Positions 38,112 to 51,060 of a stretch of DNA of 64,000 nt are shown in pieces. Position numbers and translations under genes: made by a program. Within the stretch, counting starts at the first letter, position 1. Every line of letters begins with the position of its first letter. Below the pieces are notes generated by a model. That model had not been told where the DNA came from and searched no databases. It was given only the letters and a program-made list of their open reading frames with translations. This DNA comes from Hemicentrotus pulcherrimus (taxonomy: Eukaryota; Echinodermata; Echinoidea; Camarodonta; Strongylocentrotidae), in NCBI GenBank assembly GCA_003118195.1, contig BEXV01000279.1, forward strand, positions 73,871 through 137,870. The letters are read 5' to 3'.

Positions 38112-39151
38112 GGAGGGAGGGATAGAAAGAGAGACAAAATCTACACATTGTGAACTGACACAACCATGTAAACATATATCTTTATTTCATATGATTATGA
38201 TATGCATTGGAAACATATTCTTGCTAAAAATGGAAACAACAGTATAAGGGGATATTGACAAAACAGCTGAATTACATGCATGTATGCAATAGAGGGGTAT
38301 TATTGTTTATCTGATGATAGAGTAGCACATTTTCACATAATGGATCGAGCCATCCTACTTCAATCTCCTTTATTGGCAAATTAGCAAAATTAAAATAAAC
38401 AACAGACAGTAATTGAAGACTAATTGTAAAGACAGATTTGTGTTACGTGAAACAGGACCCAACAAGAGGAATATAATACGTCCTCATTATTAGGCAGTGT
38501 GTGCATCACAGTAAGGGCAATGAACCTGATAGTCTATTCAGACTAAACATACAGAATGTTTGCTACTACATAATGACGTAATGAAACCTAAACGAATACA
38601 CGTATTCTTCTACGGAACAGACGAAACTAAATATTCACAGAGTAGTAGTAATAGACCTAATGACATTACACCTATTTACTTGGTGCAATTTCAGCTTGTT
38701 TAAAATGCAGATTTGTATTACAATACAACCAAAGAGGCTTATGATTTGATGATGGATGCTGGCTATTGATGTTTAGATTGTTTTGCTTACTAACATTTTA
38801 TTGCACACTATGTATCTCTCTTTTGCAATACAATGCAAACTTAACATCTAAAGAAAAATTTGAAAGATCAAGTTTGGTGGAAATTCTGATAAATACTTTG
38901 AATATTAGTCATGCAGATATCTTTAAAAAAAAGAAATTCCTGTTCGGGCTTGAGGTAATGATGTCTTGTAAGGTGATAAGAGAAGAGAGGGTGTGTCTTA
39001 ATTAAGAGTGTTCTAAGAAAGGATGTGCTGCTATTTCCAAATTGATTGGATGAGAAGTGATGAAATTATTGAGGGGAGATTGTAATTTGTCACAGGTTAT
39101 ATTAGAAGAGAGAAAAGGGAAATGAGAGGATAGGTAAAGAGGAGAAAGAGG

Positions 39152-39189
39152 GTGGGAGAGAGAGAGAGANGGGGGGGGGGGGGGGGGGG
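39152..39189 (+). repeat. GA tract and poly-G run with one N
   Basis: GA units are followed by an undetermined base at 39170 and a run of 19 G, probably a collapsed homopolymer. Confidence 0.9.
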
Positions 39190-40859
39190 CAGAGGTACAA
39201 AGATGTATGCTACTTTGGAATCCAAGAAACTGTTCATTCCAGCCTTGCCATTATGTGCATTGTTTAACCTTGTCTTGCTCCATTTAAAACAAATCAAAAT
39301 GAAATGAATGTTTGCGTCATATGTATACAGACCAAATAAAAGTGGTTTAGGAATGCATAAACCAAATCAATTCAACCCTGATTAAATCAAGCATAGACAT
39401 GGTCAACTATTTCATCCAAAGAAATATATTTGATGAGGTTATGACATAATAACTCAATGACACATCCTCATATGAGTAATGGAATAGGGGGATCTTACCT
39501 AGATCTATGGATAACCCTAGGAATATTTTTGTTTCGTTTGTCTGTTGTTTGTCTAAACTCATTCTAAAGTGACAAAGTGGGTGTTTACATTATATTTCAT
39601 TATACTTCATGTAAGGTTTATAGGTTCAATTTAGTATGGTAGAATCTATTGAAATACCTCAAGAAAAGTGAAAATATAAGGTTTTTGCACTGCTTATCAA
39701 ATGGTTAATATATTGACAGCAACCCTAAAGCTGTGTTATGATGCCATATATTGGCATTGAATGCTCAAGACTGATTTTGAGGTCGAATTCCAAATCTTTC
39801 AATAAATAAATCTCCTGACACATTCAGCATTGAAGAAAAGCAATCAAATGTTCATACATTCACATTTCTTTAGTCTTGTTGAAAGAAACACATTTCCAAA
39901 TATATAGTTAAACTTAAAACTTAAACTTAAAAAACCCTAAAACATTTCACAAGAACATGGGAGGCAGCAGCTGCAAAAGCACTTTCACAAGGGGTTCATT
40001 CAGTCTTGGGTGAGGTGAATGACCTTAGAATGAGGTCACATTTTAAAGACTGTATAATCACAGGTCCATGGTATAACTCCTTGGTGTATTTCAATTGATG
40101 ACTGTATGGCTGTCCGAGGGTTTGTAAGGGTGCCATCATGATAAGGAGGAGAAGAAGGGGATGAGGAATAGTAAGAAGATGATAGAGGAACAGACGAGAT
40201 AGAGAATTGATTCACATAGGCAAGTGAAGATTATCATGACAAGAGATAGTGGGGGTTAAAGGGCAAGAAGAAAAAGAGGGCAGGGGGGGGGGACACTATG
40301 AAAGAAAATCGATAATTGAGAAGGGATAAAAGAGAGGAGAAAAGAGTATGAATAAAGATACTGTTTTTGTGAGGAAAGAAAGTTGATCATCTTTAATTTG
40401 TACTGTATGATAAAGGTGTTAACCAATAATTGTTGCAAAGTTGTATTTGACTAATAAATAGTACCCAACTTACACAGTGACTCATTAACACAACCAAAAT
40501 AGAAGCATATTCACAAATAAATCAAGGAAAATATAATTTATATTTAATCTCAAAATCTCAAAACATGAGGTAGACGTTAGAAAATTGAATAATTGCAATA
40601 AAGACCATCGCCAATTCATATGACTGATCTGTTTCTTGTTTACATTAAAAGTAAATGCTGCTGCATCTGTGTGCCAATGAAAGCAAGATATGATGCTTGC
40701 TTGGATATGCTTGATAAGTTTGTTGGGAACAGAGACAGCTCTACAAGCAATTTGTTTGATTACGAATCATTCCAGCTGATTTCATGAACACCAAACAGAC
40801 AAAAATCAATAACAAACCCTACCACCGCAGTGCAAGGAATCCATTATCAAAGATAAATT

Positions 40860-41115
40860 GTGTGGTTGGCACCGCTGAAAGGCCTGAGCCATGCATGAAC
40901 AATTGCAGAAATTGAATTTGATCAAGAAATTACACAGATATCGCCCGGCTGTAATTTGTTTTCCATTGAGGTGCGTCAACGGAGCGGTAACGGAGCCGTT
41001 CTCAAATGATGCAGCATGGCGTCGTCAAGACCAGGCTTGTCCCGTCATGTCCAGTCAGCTGAGAAAGATGAACACACAAGTGGGTTCCGATTCACAGAAT
41101 AGAAAGGGGATCATA
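40860..41115. promoter_or_regulatory. Candidate conserved non-coding or regulatory island
   Basis: Roughly 250 bp of balanced, non-repetitive sequence with several CpGs, sharply different from the AT-rich DNA on both sides. It contains AAATTACA and TGTAATTT as a perfect inverted pair 16 bases apart (40928-40959) around GATATCGCCCGG, plus TTTGATCAAG and ATGCATGAAC words. This composition and density of homeodomain- and TCF-like words resemble ancient developmental enhancers. A 76-codon ATG frame (40891-41121) crosses it, but its product is unlike any protein I know. Enhancer identity is inferred. Confidence 0.35.
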
Positions 41116-44065
41116 TTATAAAGAAACTAATCTGTCTTTCAATGGATGGAGTACACCATTTGTAAATGGTGGGAAACACCTAGAGGGAATTATCTCAAAT
41201 CAATCATAAAATGAGCAACTAAGATTGATGAACTTCCAATTTTTCAAATGTAATTATGGAAGAACAGAGGCATACAAATTGTGAAGTATTAAGATTGGAG
41301 TTCAGTATCCTTGAGCATCCATAACTTGCATACAGAAGACAAAAAAAAAACACACCTGAAATTTCAAACAACCAGTAAGAGTTATCTAGTATGAAAAGGA
41401 ACAACTATAACAAGAAAGAAACTGATCTATTACTGCTATTTTTATGACTCCTTCAACTAATTAAACCAATTTAGAAAATAGATTTTATTCCAATTTTCTT
41501 TTAAAGGGTTCTACCCGGCATATAAAACATTTGGGTTCTTAACGATTGATACATCCTCTATATTGAATATTCCATGTCATGATTTCCAGCAAGAAAGAAG
41601 AAAAAACTCTAATATATAAAACTATACAATTATGCTAGGTATTTAACACAGACATGATTTTCAATTCAATATTGATTATTTAGCCTATTGAGCAAATAAA
41701 CATTACCAATGACAAAGTTGTGACATGTTATGCATACTAAATGTATATTTTATATTCAGCAATTATGAGTATACATGTTGTGCACTCACACACAAAGAGA
41801 AGTTGGACAAAACCCCCTACTAACTGATTTATTAAAAAAATAGAATTCCTTCTGATTATGGGCAAATTTTGCAAACTATCTCAACCTCAGTTATGTCTCC
41901 CCACAGTGCTCTGTAACCCTGGCCAGTCACAGACAACATCATTGCACATTCAATCTGACTACAATGACAGGTGAATAAACTAAGGGAGAGGGAAATATCG
42001 TACAGGAAAAATAGGGTGCAAGTGATTTTTAAAAAATATAAAGGAAAGAGAAAAAAAAGTAAAGATCATATTAATTGATGTCCCTTGATGTGGTGAAAAG
42101 ACTAACTGATGAGGTGGGGTGGTGAGGGAGCCAGGGTGTTGGCTGTTGGGAGACAACTGATAATTGCAATTTTTAGAATAATATGAAAAATGAAGAGAGG
42201 AAATAAAAATGCAGAGAAAGAGGAATATGAAAAAGGAAATTATGTGAGGAATCATACAGGGAGTAACAAGACAGACGGCCTAATGATAGTCTATACACAT
42301 GGCAATGAAATAAATCAAGGAAATACACTGATGATTCTCAAAAACAGTTCTTTCAAAAGTAACCAGTAAATTTGCAAGACAGATAGATCTTAAAGCAAAC
42401 TGATACATTCCAACGTATTGCCTTGACTCCTGGTAGATTTCACCTTACTCCTACTATCTCATCATAAACAACTACCCTAAAAAGCCATCTTCAATTTCAG
42501 TCTATACCTTGAACTATCTGGCAACTCAAATAAACAGTTCAAATCAAAATCTGAACGCAGGTGTACTCAAGAAACACAATCAAATCATGAGGCCCAAGAA
42601 TATAAAATCTCAATGATGCACTCCACCCCAAGTGGAATATATATCCCTCCCACACAAATAATATCAAGAATGTTTGAAGCTCCTTGGTGCAGGTTAAAAG
42701 ATATATAAATGACAATGGTCTGAGATGGTTATGTGACATTCAAGATCCAATTTCAGGAAGAGATTGGCCTGCTGAACTCTGATGGGTTCCACCCATTCAT
42801 GATTTCTCCCACAGTGATCTCAATCTCATCAACATGGTCTGATTTATAACATAGATGAACTTGAAGGAGACCAGCCTAGCTAGGTCTCACGCTAGTCTAG
42901 TCTCTGACTTCAGCTGGGATTCTTAAATAGTAAAATATCGCATGATGGCAATGTAAGGAGACATAAGGGATCCTGGAAAACAGACGAGGTGTTATAATTA
43001 TGTCCTTTATTACCTTTTACAGCTGTCTCATTCTTTCCATGGAGATCTTTTTTATCTCCATGTTCTTTCACAGGATTCTTTTAGAATTACATCAAGTTTC
43101 ATTGAATCATTTTGTAAGACAAAATGTCATTGAGAACAAGTCTGCCATTTAAACAAAGCTCATATTATACATAAATCTTTTTTACTCACATAATCAGACA
43201 GAATATTTAAGGTCTGACTGTTAAGACTAATTTTATCAAGTTTGTTTAAAATTGAGTGCATTGGTTAGAAGATACGAATGACCCACAATAAAAAAAAAAT
43301 GAATGCAAAATTGCAAAGGTGAAAATGCGTTCAGGCATTTTATATGGTACCACCATATCTATCTGTTCATAAAGCGACTTGCATCATAAAGTTATACGAC
43401 AATATGGAAGAAAGAGAGAATATTGACTGGTACTCTAACAAGGGAGGGGTGAATGGTCAAAGGATTACACTGGCGTAAAGAGCTTACTTATCAAAAAGAT
43501 TTAGCATAAAAAAGTAGCTATCAACCATACATGCATGAAATTCCCTTTCTCTTTAGAAAAACAACAACCTTTTGTCCAAAGGTTAAAAGTATCAACACAA
43601 AAATGAGGGTTGACCTTGATTTTAAACTGATCTTTAGAATAAAACTTCCCAAGGTAGGCATGATTTACATGGTTTTCAGATGCAAGAAAACTGATTTGGA
43701 TTCAATGCAGCTCCTGATCGATACACTTATATTGAACTCTTTTCAGGTTTCTGGTGATGTTTATTCTCCCTGAACAAAGGCTCAGAACTGCAAAATGAAG
43801 AAGAGTGAATTTATTTTAGCTCTGTGTAAGCTAACAAAGAGTTTCAATAACTAGCTCAAAGTGAATATTAATCTTCTTGTTGGAAAAGAAACAAACATTA
43901 CTCATCATTCTGTTAGAGCATCTATCAATGTTAGACAGCCTGAGACGAATTAGATAAATTACTCCATTAATAATCCTAAATGATAACCTATCAAGATCTT
44001 TGATTACCACACCTTCCAAATCTAGAACTCCAGATCACAGTAATTAAACACAAATATTTGTTTCC

Positions 44066-44080
44066 GAAACCATGGCAACC
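44066..44080 (-). promoter_or_regulatory. RFX X-box motif
   Basis: The minus strand reads GGTTGCCATGGTTTC, a close match to the RFX X-box (GTNRCC, short spacer, RGYAAC). RFX factors drive ciliary genes in animals (family knowledge). Occupancy is not shown by sequence alone. Confidence 0.4.
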
Positions 44081-46544
44081 TGAGATTAATGGCAATTGTG
44101 ATATGCACAAAATGTATCATTCTTCAGCAAAACATATCATATCTCTGACAGACCTTCCTTTGAAAGGGTTAATCTAAGGTCTTGGTATACATGTACTATT
44201 AATCACCCTTTCTGACAGATTCCAACAATCAAATATTGACCAAAGATTTCCAATATTTTGTATATCAGATGGTCTATGGTGTTTGGAGAGAATTATCTCG
44301 GTTTGAATTCCTGGGAGATAGGACAATACCGATCAACAGTTATTTAATAGGCATTAATAAAAAAAACTCCATATTGAATTTCTTTGTCATGGTGGGGTCA
44401 TGCGGTTTGAATATCTGGCTTTGAACTACAGGATTGTGGCCCATATCCAAGGATAATTTATCTGTGTCCAAATATTTGGATTCATTTTATTTCCCCATAA
44501 TACTAAGTCATGGGACACATTATAACACCAATAATAAATGGTCATCTTGGAGAGTTTGGGGAAGGAAAACTTTTTTTGTCACATAGTTCATATCAAACAA
44601 AAAATACCATAAGTCTATGTATTTAACATAAAAACAACAACAATAATAATTAAAACAATATATTATTCATCTAGCAAAAAGACTGAAATAAAGGTGATTA
44701 TAATATCTGCAAATTATAATCACACTGCATAACTTGATCTTGAAGGTTACAATCTCCAATCCATATTCTTTCAAGTTTCCACAAAATATAAAGTTTGGCA
44801 AACGTTGGCATATTCCCCAGGATCGACTATCTTGTTTGCAGCGATCTTCCCGCCCATCCATTTCGGCAAGGTCTGAAGCAATTAAACCCAGTAGATAAAC
44901 ACAGCTTCACATACCTTAGCTCAAAGACATACAAACACCCACACATGGAGAAGGAATTTGTAACTTCATATTTATATCACCTTTATTCACTCAGGTTGCA
45001 GATAAAATCATGGCTGACTCATAAAAACAGTCTGATTTCCAAATATATTTTTCCTTTAAAGACATTCCACCTTTAAAGCTTAATTCTACCATCATAAAAA
45101 AATATTACTCTATTAAAATTGTTGTTTTCCTTTCTTTGATATCTTCATGGTTAGAGTGATAACTTCAATACTGAAGAAGGAGCACTAGATCAGTAGTTCA
45201 ATATGTGTTTTTTGAACCAGAAATCCTGGGTTGGAAACAAATAAGACTGTATTACTATTCGTAGTTACAAGGGGGGGGGGTGGATATGAATAAAAATTAT
45301 TAGGTATGAATGTGATTAAGTATCCACAATTTCATCATGCTATAGTGTTCAAATAAAGATTTTACAAATTACAAATCATTTAGTGGTGAACAAAAAAAGC
45401 ACAGTACTTGTCAAGAGACTACAGGATATTATAGACTAAAGGGAAAAAAAACTGAAGGCATAATAAGATTTTAATAATCAAAATCATCAAGTACGTAAAT
45501 GTCAGTGGGTGGGGGAAAACATATGATGAACACTTGCATGCATATGCTACACTCCCACACAAATACCTTGCGTGACTTCCAGACGTAAATACCCATCAGG
45601 AGGCGAATTAAGCAGACAAATAATCTGTGGGAATATGACATGTCAAATGCCTCTCCCAAAAACCTTCTCCCCATGTTTCCTTTTCATCAGATCATCAGTA
45701 TCATTTAATCGTCATAGTAACCCAGCAGGAGTATCCATGACATCACTGATCCAAATACATATAAGAACTGACCTGCATTCTTGGTCTGATGATGAATCTT
45801 TCTTCTACTCTTTTTATTTAGCAAAGTTTTGCTTTCACTGCAAATAATCTTATAAAGGTTTTCTGTTTCACTTGCTGAATGATATCATGAATGGATAAAT
45901 TGAATTATATCAGTTGAGTTCCCAGATGAGTTTCAGGGGAATTTACTGAAATCTTACCCTGTAAACTTATCTTGAAAATGGCTGGATTCTGACTTCAAAG
46001 GTTTAGAAACCTGAACTCAGAGAAGAAAACAATTCAGAGCAGGTTGGTTTATCACTACCATCAGCATTCTAAATAAGGCTGTCAGCCTGCCTTCAAAACC
46101 ATGACAATATTTTGCCAAATTTGGGCATACTAGATCAGATAGCCAGATATAGATTATTTCAAGCAATGTGAAGCAATTTGTGTTTGTGGACAAAGAAGTC
46201 TTTCAATAGTGAATAGAAGGAAGACTGACGATTCAAAGTCTAAAAAGTATTGTAGTTCAAGAAACTTTGTTTTTCAATTTTTAATCTTTTCCCAAATTTA
46301 CAGATTGAAACAAAATAATTGTACAATATGATTGATACAGTAAATATCACAGTAAAGTCATTCTTAATACAAATAAATCATCAAGTATCATCATATAAGC
46401 AGAGCCAGATGACATGAAAATTCTTTGCAAAACAAAACTTCTATAAATCATTTCTATAAATGGAATTCGTCAGTGTGCAAAACCCAAAAGTCCAAATAAT
46501 GATCCTGACAGTCATTGTCCTTTTGATTCTGAAGGCACTACTAA

Positions 46545-46660
46545 GTTCAAGTTTAAGTTCAAGTTTATTGTAAACATTCATGAAATATGACACAGACATC
46601 GGTAAATAAAAATACACATTTAAGAGGTAATAAGCATTACCAACAATGACACATATACAA
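46545..46660 (-). mobile_element. Possible LINE 3' tail, minus strand
   Basis: Read on the minus strand, the segment ends AATAAACTTGAACTTAAACTTGAACTT, that is, tandem CTTGAA/CTTAAA words after an AATAAA (shown here in parts: AATAAACTTGAAC, then TTAAACTTGAACTT). This is like the tandem-word tails of CR1/L2-type retrotransposons. An open frame continues into flanking DNA but shows no reverse-transcriptase motif. Confidence 0.3.
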
Positions 46661-46971
46661 ACAATGATAATTAAGAACATGGAGCACGTAAAATGAAAGG
46701 TCATCTAAAAGTCATAATAACATTCTGGACTTATAATGTGCATGTGTATACAATAACTCTAAGGAATTTACTAACGGGTCATCATTGTTCATCAGAGTCA
46801 AGCTTGCCTGTACACAATGTGTGCATATTCTCTACTCCCTGGGGAGTATTCCAGCCAGGTGTAATTTTACAGAAGCTAATAGTGCTGACCAATTAACCCC
46901 AATGACGTTAATTCACATTTTACTGGGTATCCATTTACATTAAACTCCCGGGTGAAGAGAAGCAATCTAGA

Positions 46972-47075
46972 TAAAAAAAGGCCTTGCTTTGAGGCGTAAG
47001 TGCCATGCCAGGGATCAAACCCATGACCTTCACATATCCAGTCAGGTATTTAAACCAATAGACTGCAACTCCTCC
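46972..47075 (-). mobile_element. tRNA-derived SINE or tRNA pseudogene
   Basis: The minus strand has a B box, GGTTTGATCCC, at 47011-47021 and an A-box-like GTTGCAGTCTATTGG at 47055-47069, with spacing right for a tRNA. TGACT follows the D-loop region, as in the anticodon stem of many tRNA-like sequences. A T7 run (A run at 46973-46979 on +), about 20 bases beyond the tRNA-like part, would serve as a Pol III terminator. The acceptor stem does not pair, so it is not a functional tRNA. Confidence 0.5.
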
Positions 47076-47790
47076 ACACATCATCATACAATAAAACAAT
47101 CCATCCTTGTCTTCACACATTGCCATGGCTGTTTCAATTCATAAAGCTGTCAAAATGTGAAGGAATGTAATACTGACATGAGATATCAACATTTCTGAGC
47201 TCCAATTTACATGGACCAAATAGCTCCTAAAGATTAAGATCAGAATGTGAGATGTCTGTATGATAGGGAGGTGTTATGACATTTTTATGCACCAACTGGA
47301 GCCCCACAACAAATATCACCGATATTGTCTGATCTAATCAGTGTATCTGATGGATACGAGTGGCAATTAGAGGAAGAGAGATAACTAATGAAAAAAAAAA
47401 TAACAAAAGACAGATACAGGGATCAGAAAGTGATGAAAAAGTGATGAAAAAAGATACAAAGTCAATTAGAAAGGCTCTGTAAAAATAGTAACATAACAGA
47501 GCCATTTGGTAGTTTTTAAGACTCAGAGGGTCCACACATGACCTAACTCAGGTCCATGGTCTACATATCAATATGTGCCATATAAAAAACAACAACCTCA
47601 GGCTACAAGGTGCAATAAACAGAAAGGAAAATAAATGTTTGAAGAAAAAAACTTTGTTAAACCATTGTAAAAGTAAATATATTTTAAGTCTTTGCTATTA
47701 AATACGTCTCTTGGAAGAGATGCTCTCTTACAGAAAATCCACAAAGTACAAGTATACAAATAAAGGTTTCATGGAAGTATGCTGAGAGCC

Positions 47791-47860
47791 AGAAGGGCAT
47801 AAATAACGGTGTTAAGCCCTTCTGATATTCAGCTGATGATTTCTCATAATTCATATCAGA
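47791..47860. repeat. Two adjacent small hairpins
   Basis: AGAAGGGC (47791-47798) pairs with GCCCTTCT (47816-47823), and TCTGATAT (47821-47828) pairs with ATATCAGA (47853-47860). The two stems share three bases, so only one can form fully at a time. Confidence 0.6.
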
Positions 47861-48227
47861 ATATCTAGAGAGGAAACCCTGAGGTAGGTAAGAACCATTC
47901 CAGCAAGGACTTTTATAATATTAATATGCTAAATATCTCAATCATGTCAGAAAATATCATTTTGAATACATTTGATGACTACTACATAACTTATTCATTA
48001 GATTTAGAAACTATACAAAGAGATAGTTAGTAAGGTTGAATATTGTTTGCGTGTGACGTATGAACCTGTCTGTCATCAATGGATTATGAATGGGTATGAT
48101 GTGGGTGGATAGCGTTGTGGAAATGGGAATAACAGAGTGTGTTACAAGCCTGGTATAATACAACTCCATCAGCAGAAAACTATCTGTTGGAGTCTAAAGG
48201 GCTGAGTGTCTGAATAAGCTAGTCAGC

Positions 48228-48303
48228 NNNNNNNNNNNNNNNNNNNNNNNNNNNNNNNNNNNNNNNNNNNNNNNNNNNNNNNNNNNCCCCCCCCCCCCCC
48301 CCC
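48228..48303. other. Assembly gap next to a poly-C run
   Basis: 59 undetermined bases (48228-48286) are followed by 17 C residues. The gap boundary is therefore a homopolymer that probably stopped sequencing. Confidence 0.97.
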
Positions 48304-49149
48304 ATAAAACCCAAACAAACAAACAACTAAAGAAGTATGGGCATGTATTATACTATAACCTATGAAAGATATGAACATTTTACTTGGCTCACCTTCACAA
48401 CAACCTTCATATCTTTAGCCTCTACTGACAGTGTTAAAGATAACTTGGAAATCATTATAAAAACTGTGAAATTTGTATTTAAAACCAGTCCTTTTGGGTA
48501 CACATTTCAAGATGCATTGAGGTTTCCAGCCATCCACTTACTTCAAATCTTCAGAATTGATCATTAATTTTGTCCTCCTCTCAATTATTGATCACAATTC
48601 ATTCAAATTAACACTCTATTAAATGAGTCTATGAATCAAATATGTATCCAATTTTAATACACCATACATGTTTTATGTGGTTCTCCATCAACAGCAAAAA
48701 AGACTAGAATCAAACATCTGAACAGGTACATGTCTACTGAAGTAGCACATATTCATGAGTAATTAACTGCCTATATTTGCAAAACAATGACTAATATAAT
48801 GAGTCAGAATGAAGCAGAGAGGGTAATCCTATTAAACGCCCACAAATAAAATAAAATGGCCAGTGAACCATACACACCATACCTACAGACATTCAAACAC
48901 CAATACCACTTCAATCAGCATCTGAACAACTCTTATTATCACATGCCAAAAGTGCATTATAAATGCATTTGGAATAATTTTACAGGAAAAATCAGAAAAA
49001 GAAATGATGTTGCCCCTGGTTAACAAATAGGATTATTTGGCCCTAGGGCTAAGAAAACAGACATCTAAATTGTATTTTAAGTATGGTAAGTCATGAATTT
49101 GTAGTACTAGCTTGCTATAACAGGGTGACTCAGTTATTATGTGTATATG

Positions 49150-49270
49150 TAGGTGTGGCGTGGCGTGATGATTTGCGCCTAATCAGGCGAGGTATTGAGC
49201 AGAATAGCCACAATTCACCTAATTACTGAATGTGACTCAGCGTAGTTGTTGCCATGGAAACTCAGCATCA
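49150..49270. promoter_or_regulatory. Candidate regulatory island with an RFX X-box
   Basis: Balanced, non-repetitive sequence carrying GTTGCCATGGAAAC at 49248-49261 (X-box-like), a CCTAATTACTGA homeodomain-type site, TGACTCAG (AP-1-like) and GCCTAATCAGGC. The close packing of distinct factor-like words suggests an enhancer. This is inference only. Confidence 0.3.
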
Positions 49271-50779
49271 TTTCATGGATAATGGAAGGCTTTGTATTGT
49301 GCAAGATCTCTTACAGAATGATCAGAAGCATATGATATCAAACTCCAAGGGCAAATCACAGACAAAAAGAAAAAGAGTCTGTTATGAAAAAACTGTAAAC
49401 CAGACTCAAAACACACTTCTTTATTTTTTTTCCCTCACTAATACTTATTTGAATTAAAAAAGACAAAGAAAAAAAAAGGATCACTTAAATTATATCAGTG
49501 AAAATTAATACGAATATTTGGTATGAGATATAGAACACAACTTCCAATCAGAGAGGGAAATCAATTTTCTGTAACAAGTTTAAATACATTCCACAGATAA
49601 CAGCACAGCAATTAATTATTCCCATTTTGCTTTCGATTATCTACTTGAATGCCTAATCTCTACCTTTAACTGTGCCCAAATCGTTAATGCAACGATGATA
49701 GTGAGTAGAGCAGACAAAGATTAATCTGGTCTCACTTGAATCCTATGCTATCTACTAATTACTGGGGATGTTGATCTGGTGACCTTACACGCACAGTCAC
49801 ATCTCATTAATATCAACTATTGTTTGCTCTTCACCCACACCATCCTCTCTCGGCTATCAGGATAATACAATGGTGCATACAAGCATACATCAATACAGGG
49901 TGTTATTACTATGATAGACATGATATATTTGGGATCTATAATCATTCTGTTTAGGTTTAGATAGTAGGCCTATCTACAGTTGAAGCAGTGATAGATTGCT
50001 TTTTTACCTTGTTTCTAAGGTTTAAACAAAACTTCTCCTGCTATAATTCCTAGTAAAAATACCCTTTTTTAAAATCAGGTAGAATCTAATGGAATAGTTT
50101 TCAGTGCTAAATAGGATATAACTGGAATATATTACCGGTATGTACATTATGCACCATAAAAATGCAAATATATTTATTAAAACAATTATATAACGTACAT
50201 TGTATGTTTGAATAGGTTAATCCTAAGAGGGATGGATCTATAAAACAATCAACTAGTAATTATTCCATATGTTGCCAGTGCCATGCACCATGTATGCGAT
50301 TAGGCATGTCCATGCTCTAGGATAACCGTCCTTAGTTATTCTATACAGATCAAGACACTGTCAGGTTTCAATCACTTGGAAAGCAAAGCTACTTGGGACA
50401 GAAAAAATTAAACTCACAACGGAACAATTTTCTCAATGTCTAGATATCAAATGAGGATGCCACACCTACCAGTCACTATTATGACTGATAATCTAATGCA
50501 GTAACTGCACTTTCTGAAGCACCATTGCATCTACTCAAATATCACGAAATGAAACAGACACATTTCAACAGGATAACCAAAAACTGCCTGCATGTCTGGA
50601 TTTCATCATGATAATCAGATTAACATTGGTTTGTTCAACTACTCTACTTTGATACCAGCAAACATCATCTTTATATCTTGGTAGATTTTTTAAGATAAAG
50701 AGAAACCAATAAAGCATACCACCCAGAAGTGACAATAATCCTGTTAATTACCAAACGTAAATCCTAAAAACAATCTCTT

Positions 50780-51060
50780 GAGGTGAGATCTTCCCAGGAC
50801 TTGGTCCCCTTAATGGCCGTAAATGACACCTATACATAGCAACCAATTCCTCGGTAACCATTCCAGTGTCTGGTGATGGGTACGGGAGTCAACGCAACTC
50901 AAATTGTTTTCAAAACATCGCCAGGGCAACATATGACTAAGGTAATTAAGGCATTTGCTCATTAAGACATAACATGCAGAATGCTACAGGAATAGCTCAT
51001 TAATGACACATGTGAGTTGAGATTTTGTGCCTGGTATTAAGGAATATTGGCTCTTTTAGT
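50780..51060. promoter_or_regulatory. Candidate TAAT-rich regulatory island
   Basis: Non-repetitive sequence with repeated homeodomain-type cores (GGTAATTAAGG, CTCATTAAGAC, CTCATTAATGAC), a POU-like ATTTGCTCATTA and an E-box-like CACATGTG, in a region with several CpGs. No coding frame fits. It may be a conserved non-coding element. Confidence 0.3.

Noticed and set aside
39495..39540. Donor-like CTAG|GTAAGA on the minus strand
   Set aside because: No open frame with a plausible acceptor precedes it.
45149..45250. Possible second tRNA-like SINE (TGGTTAGAGTGATAAC and CCTGGGTTGGAAAC)
   Set aside because: The B-box match is poor and no terminator or second copy is visible.
45925..46010. Possible 31-base minus-strand exon ending CAGG|GTAAGA at about 45958
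   Set aside because: Acceptor and donor exist, but two frames are equally open and nothing links it to another exon.
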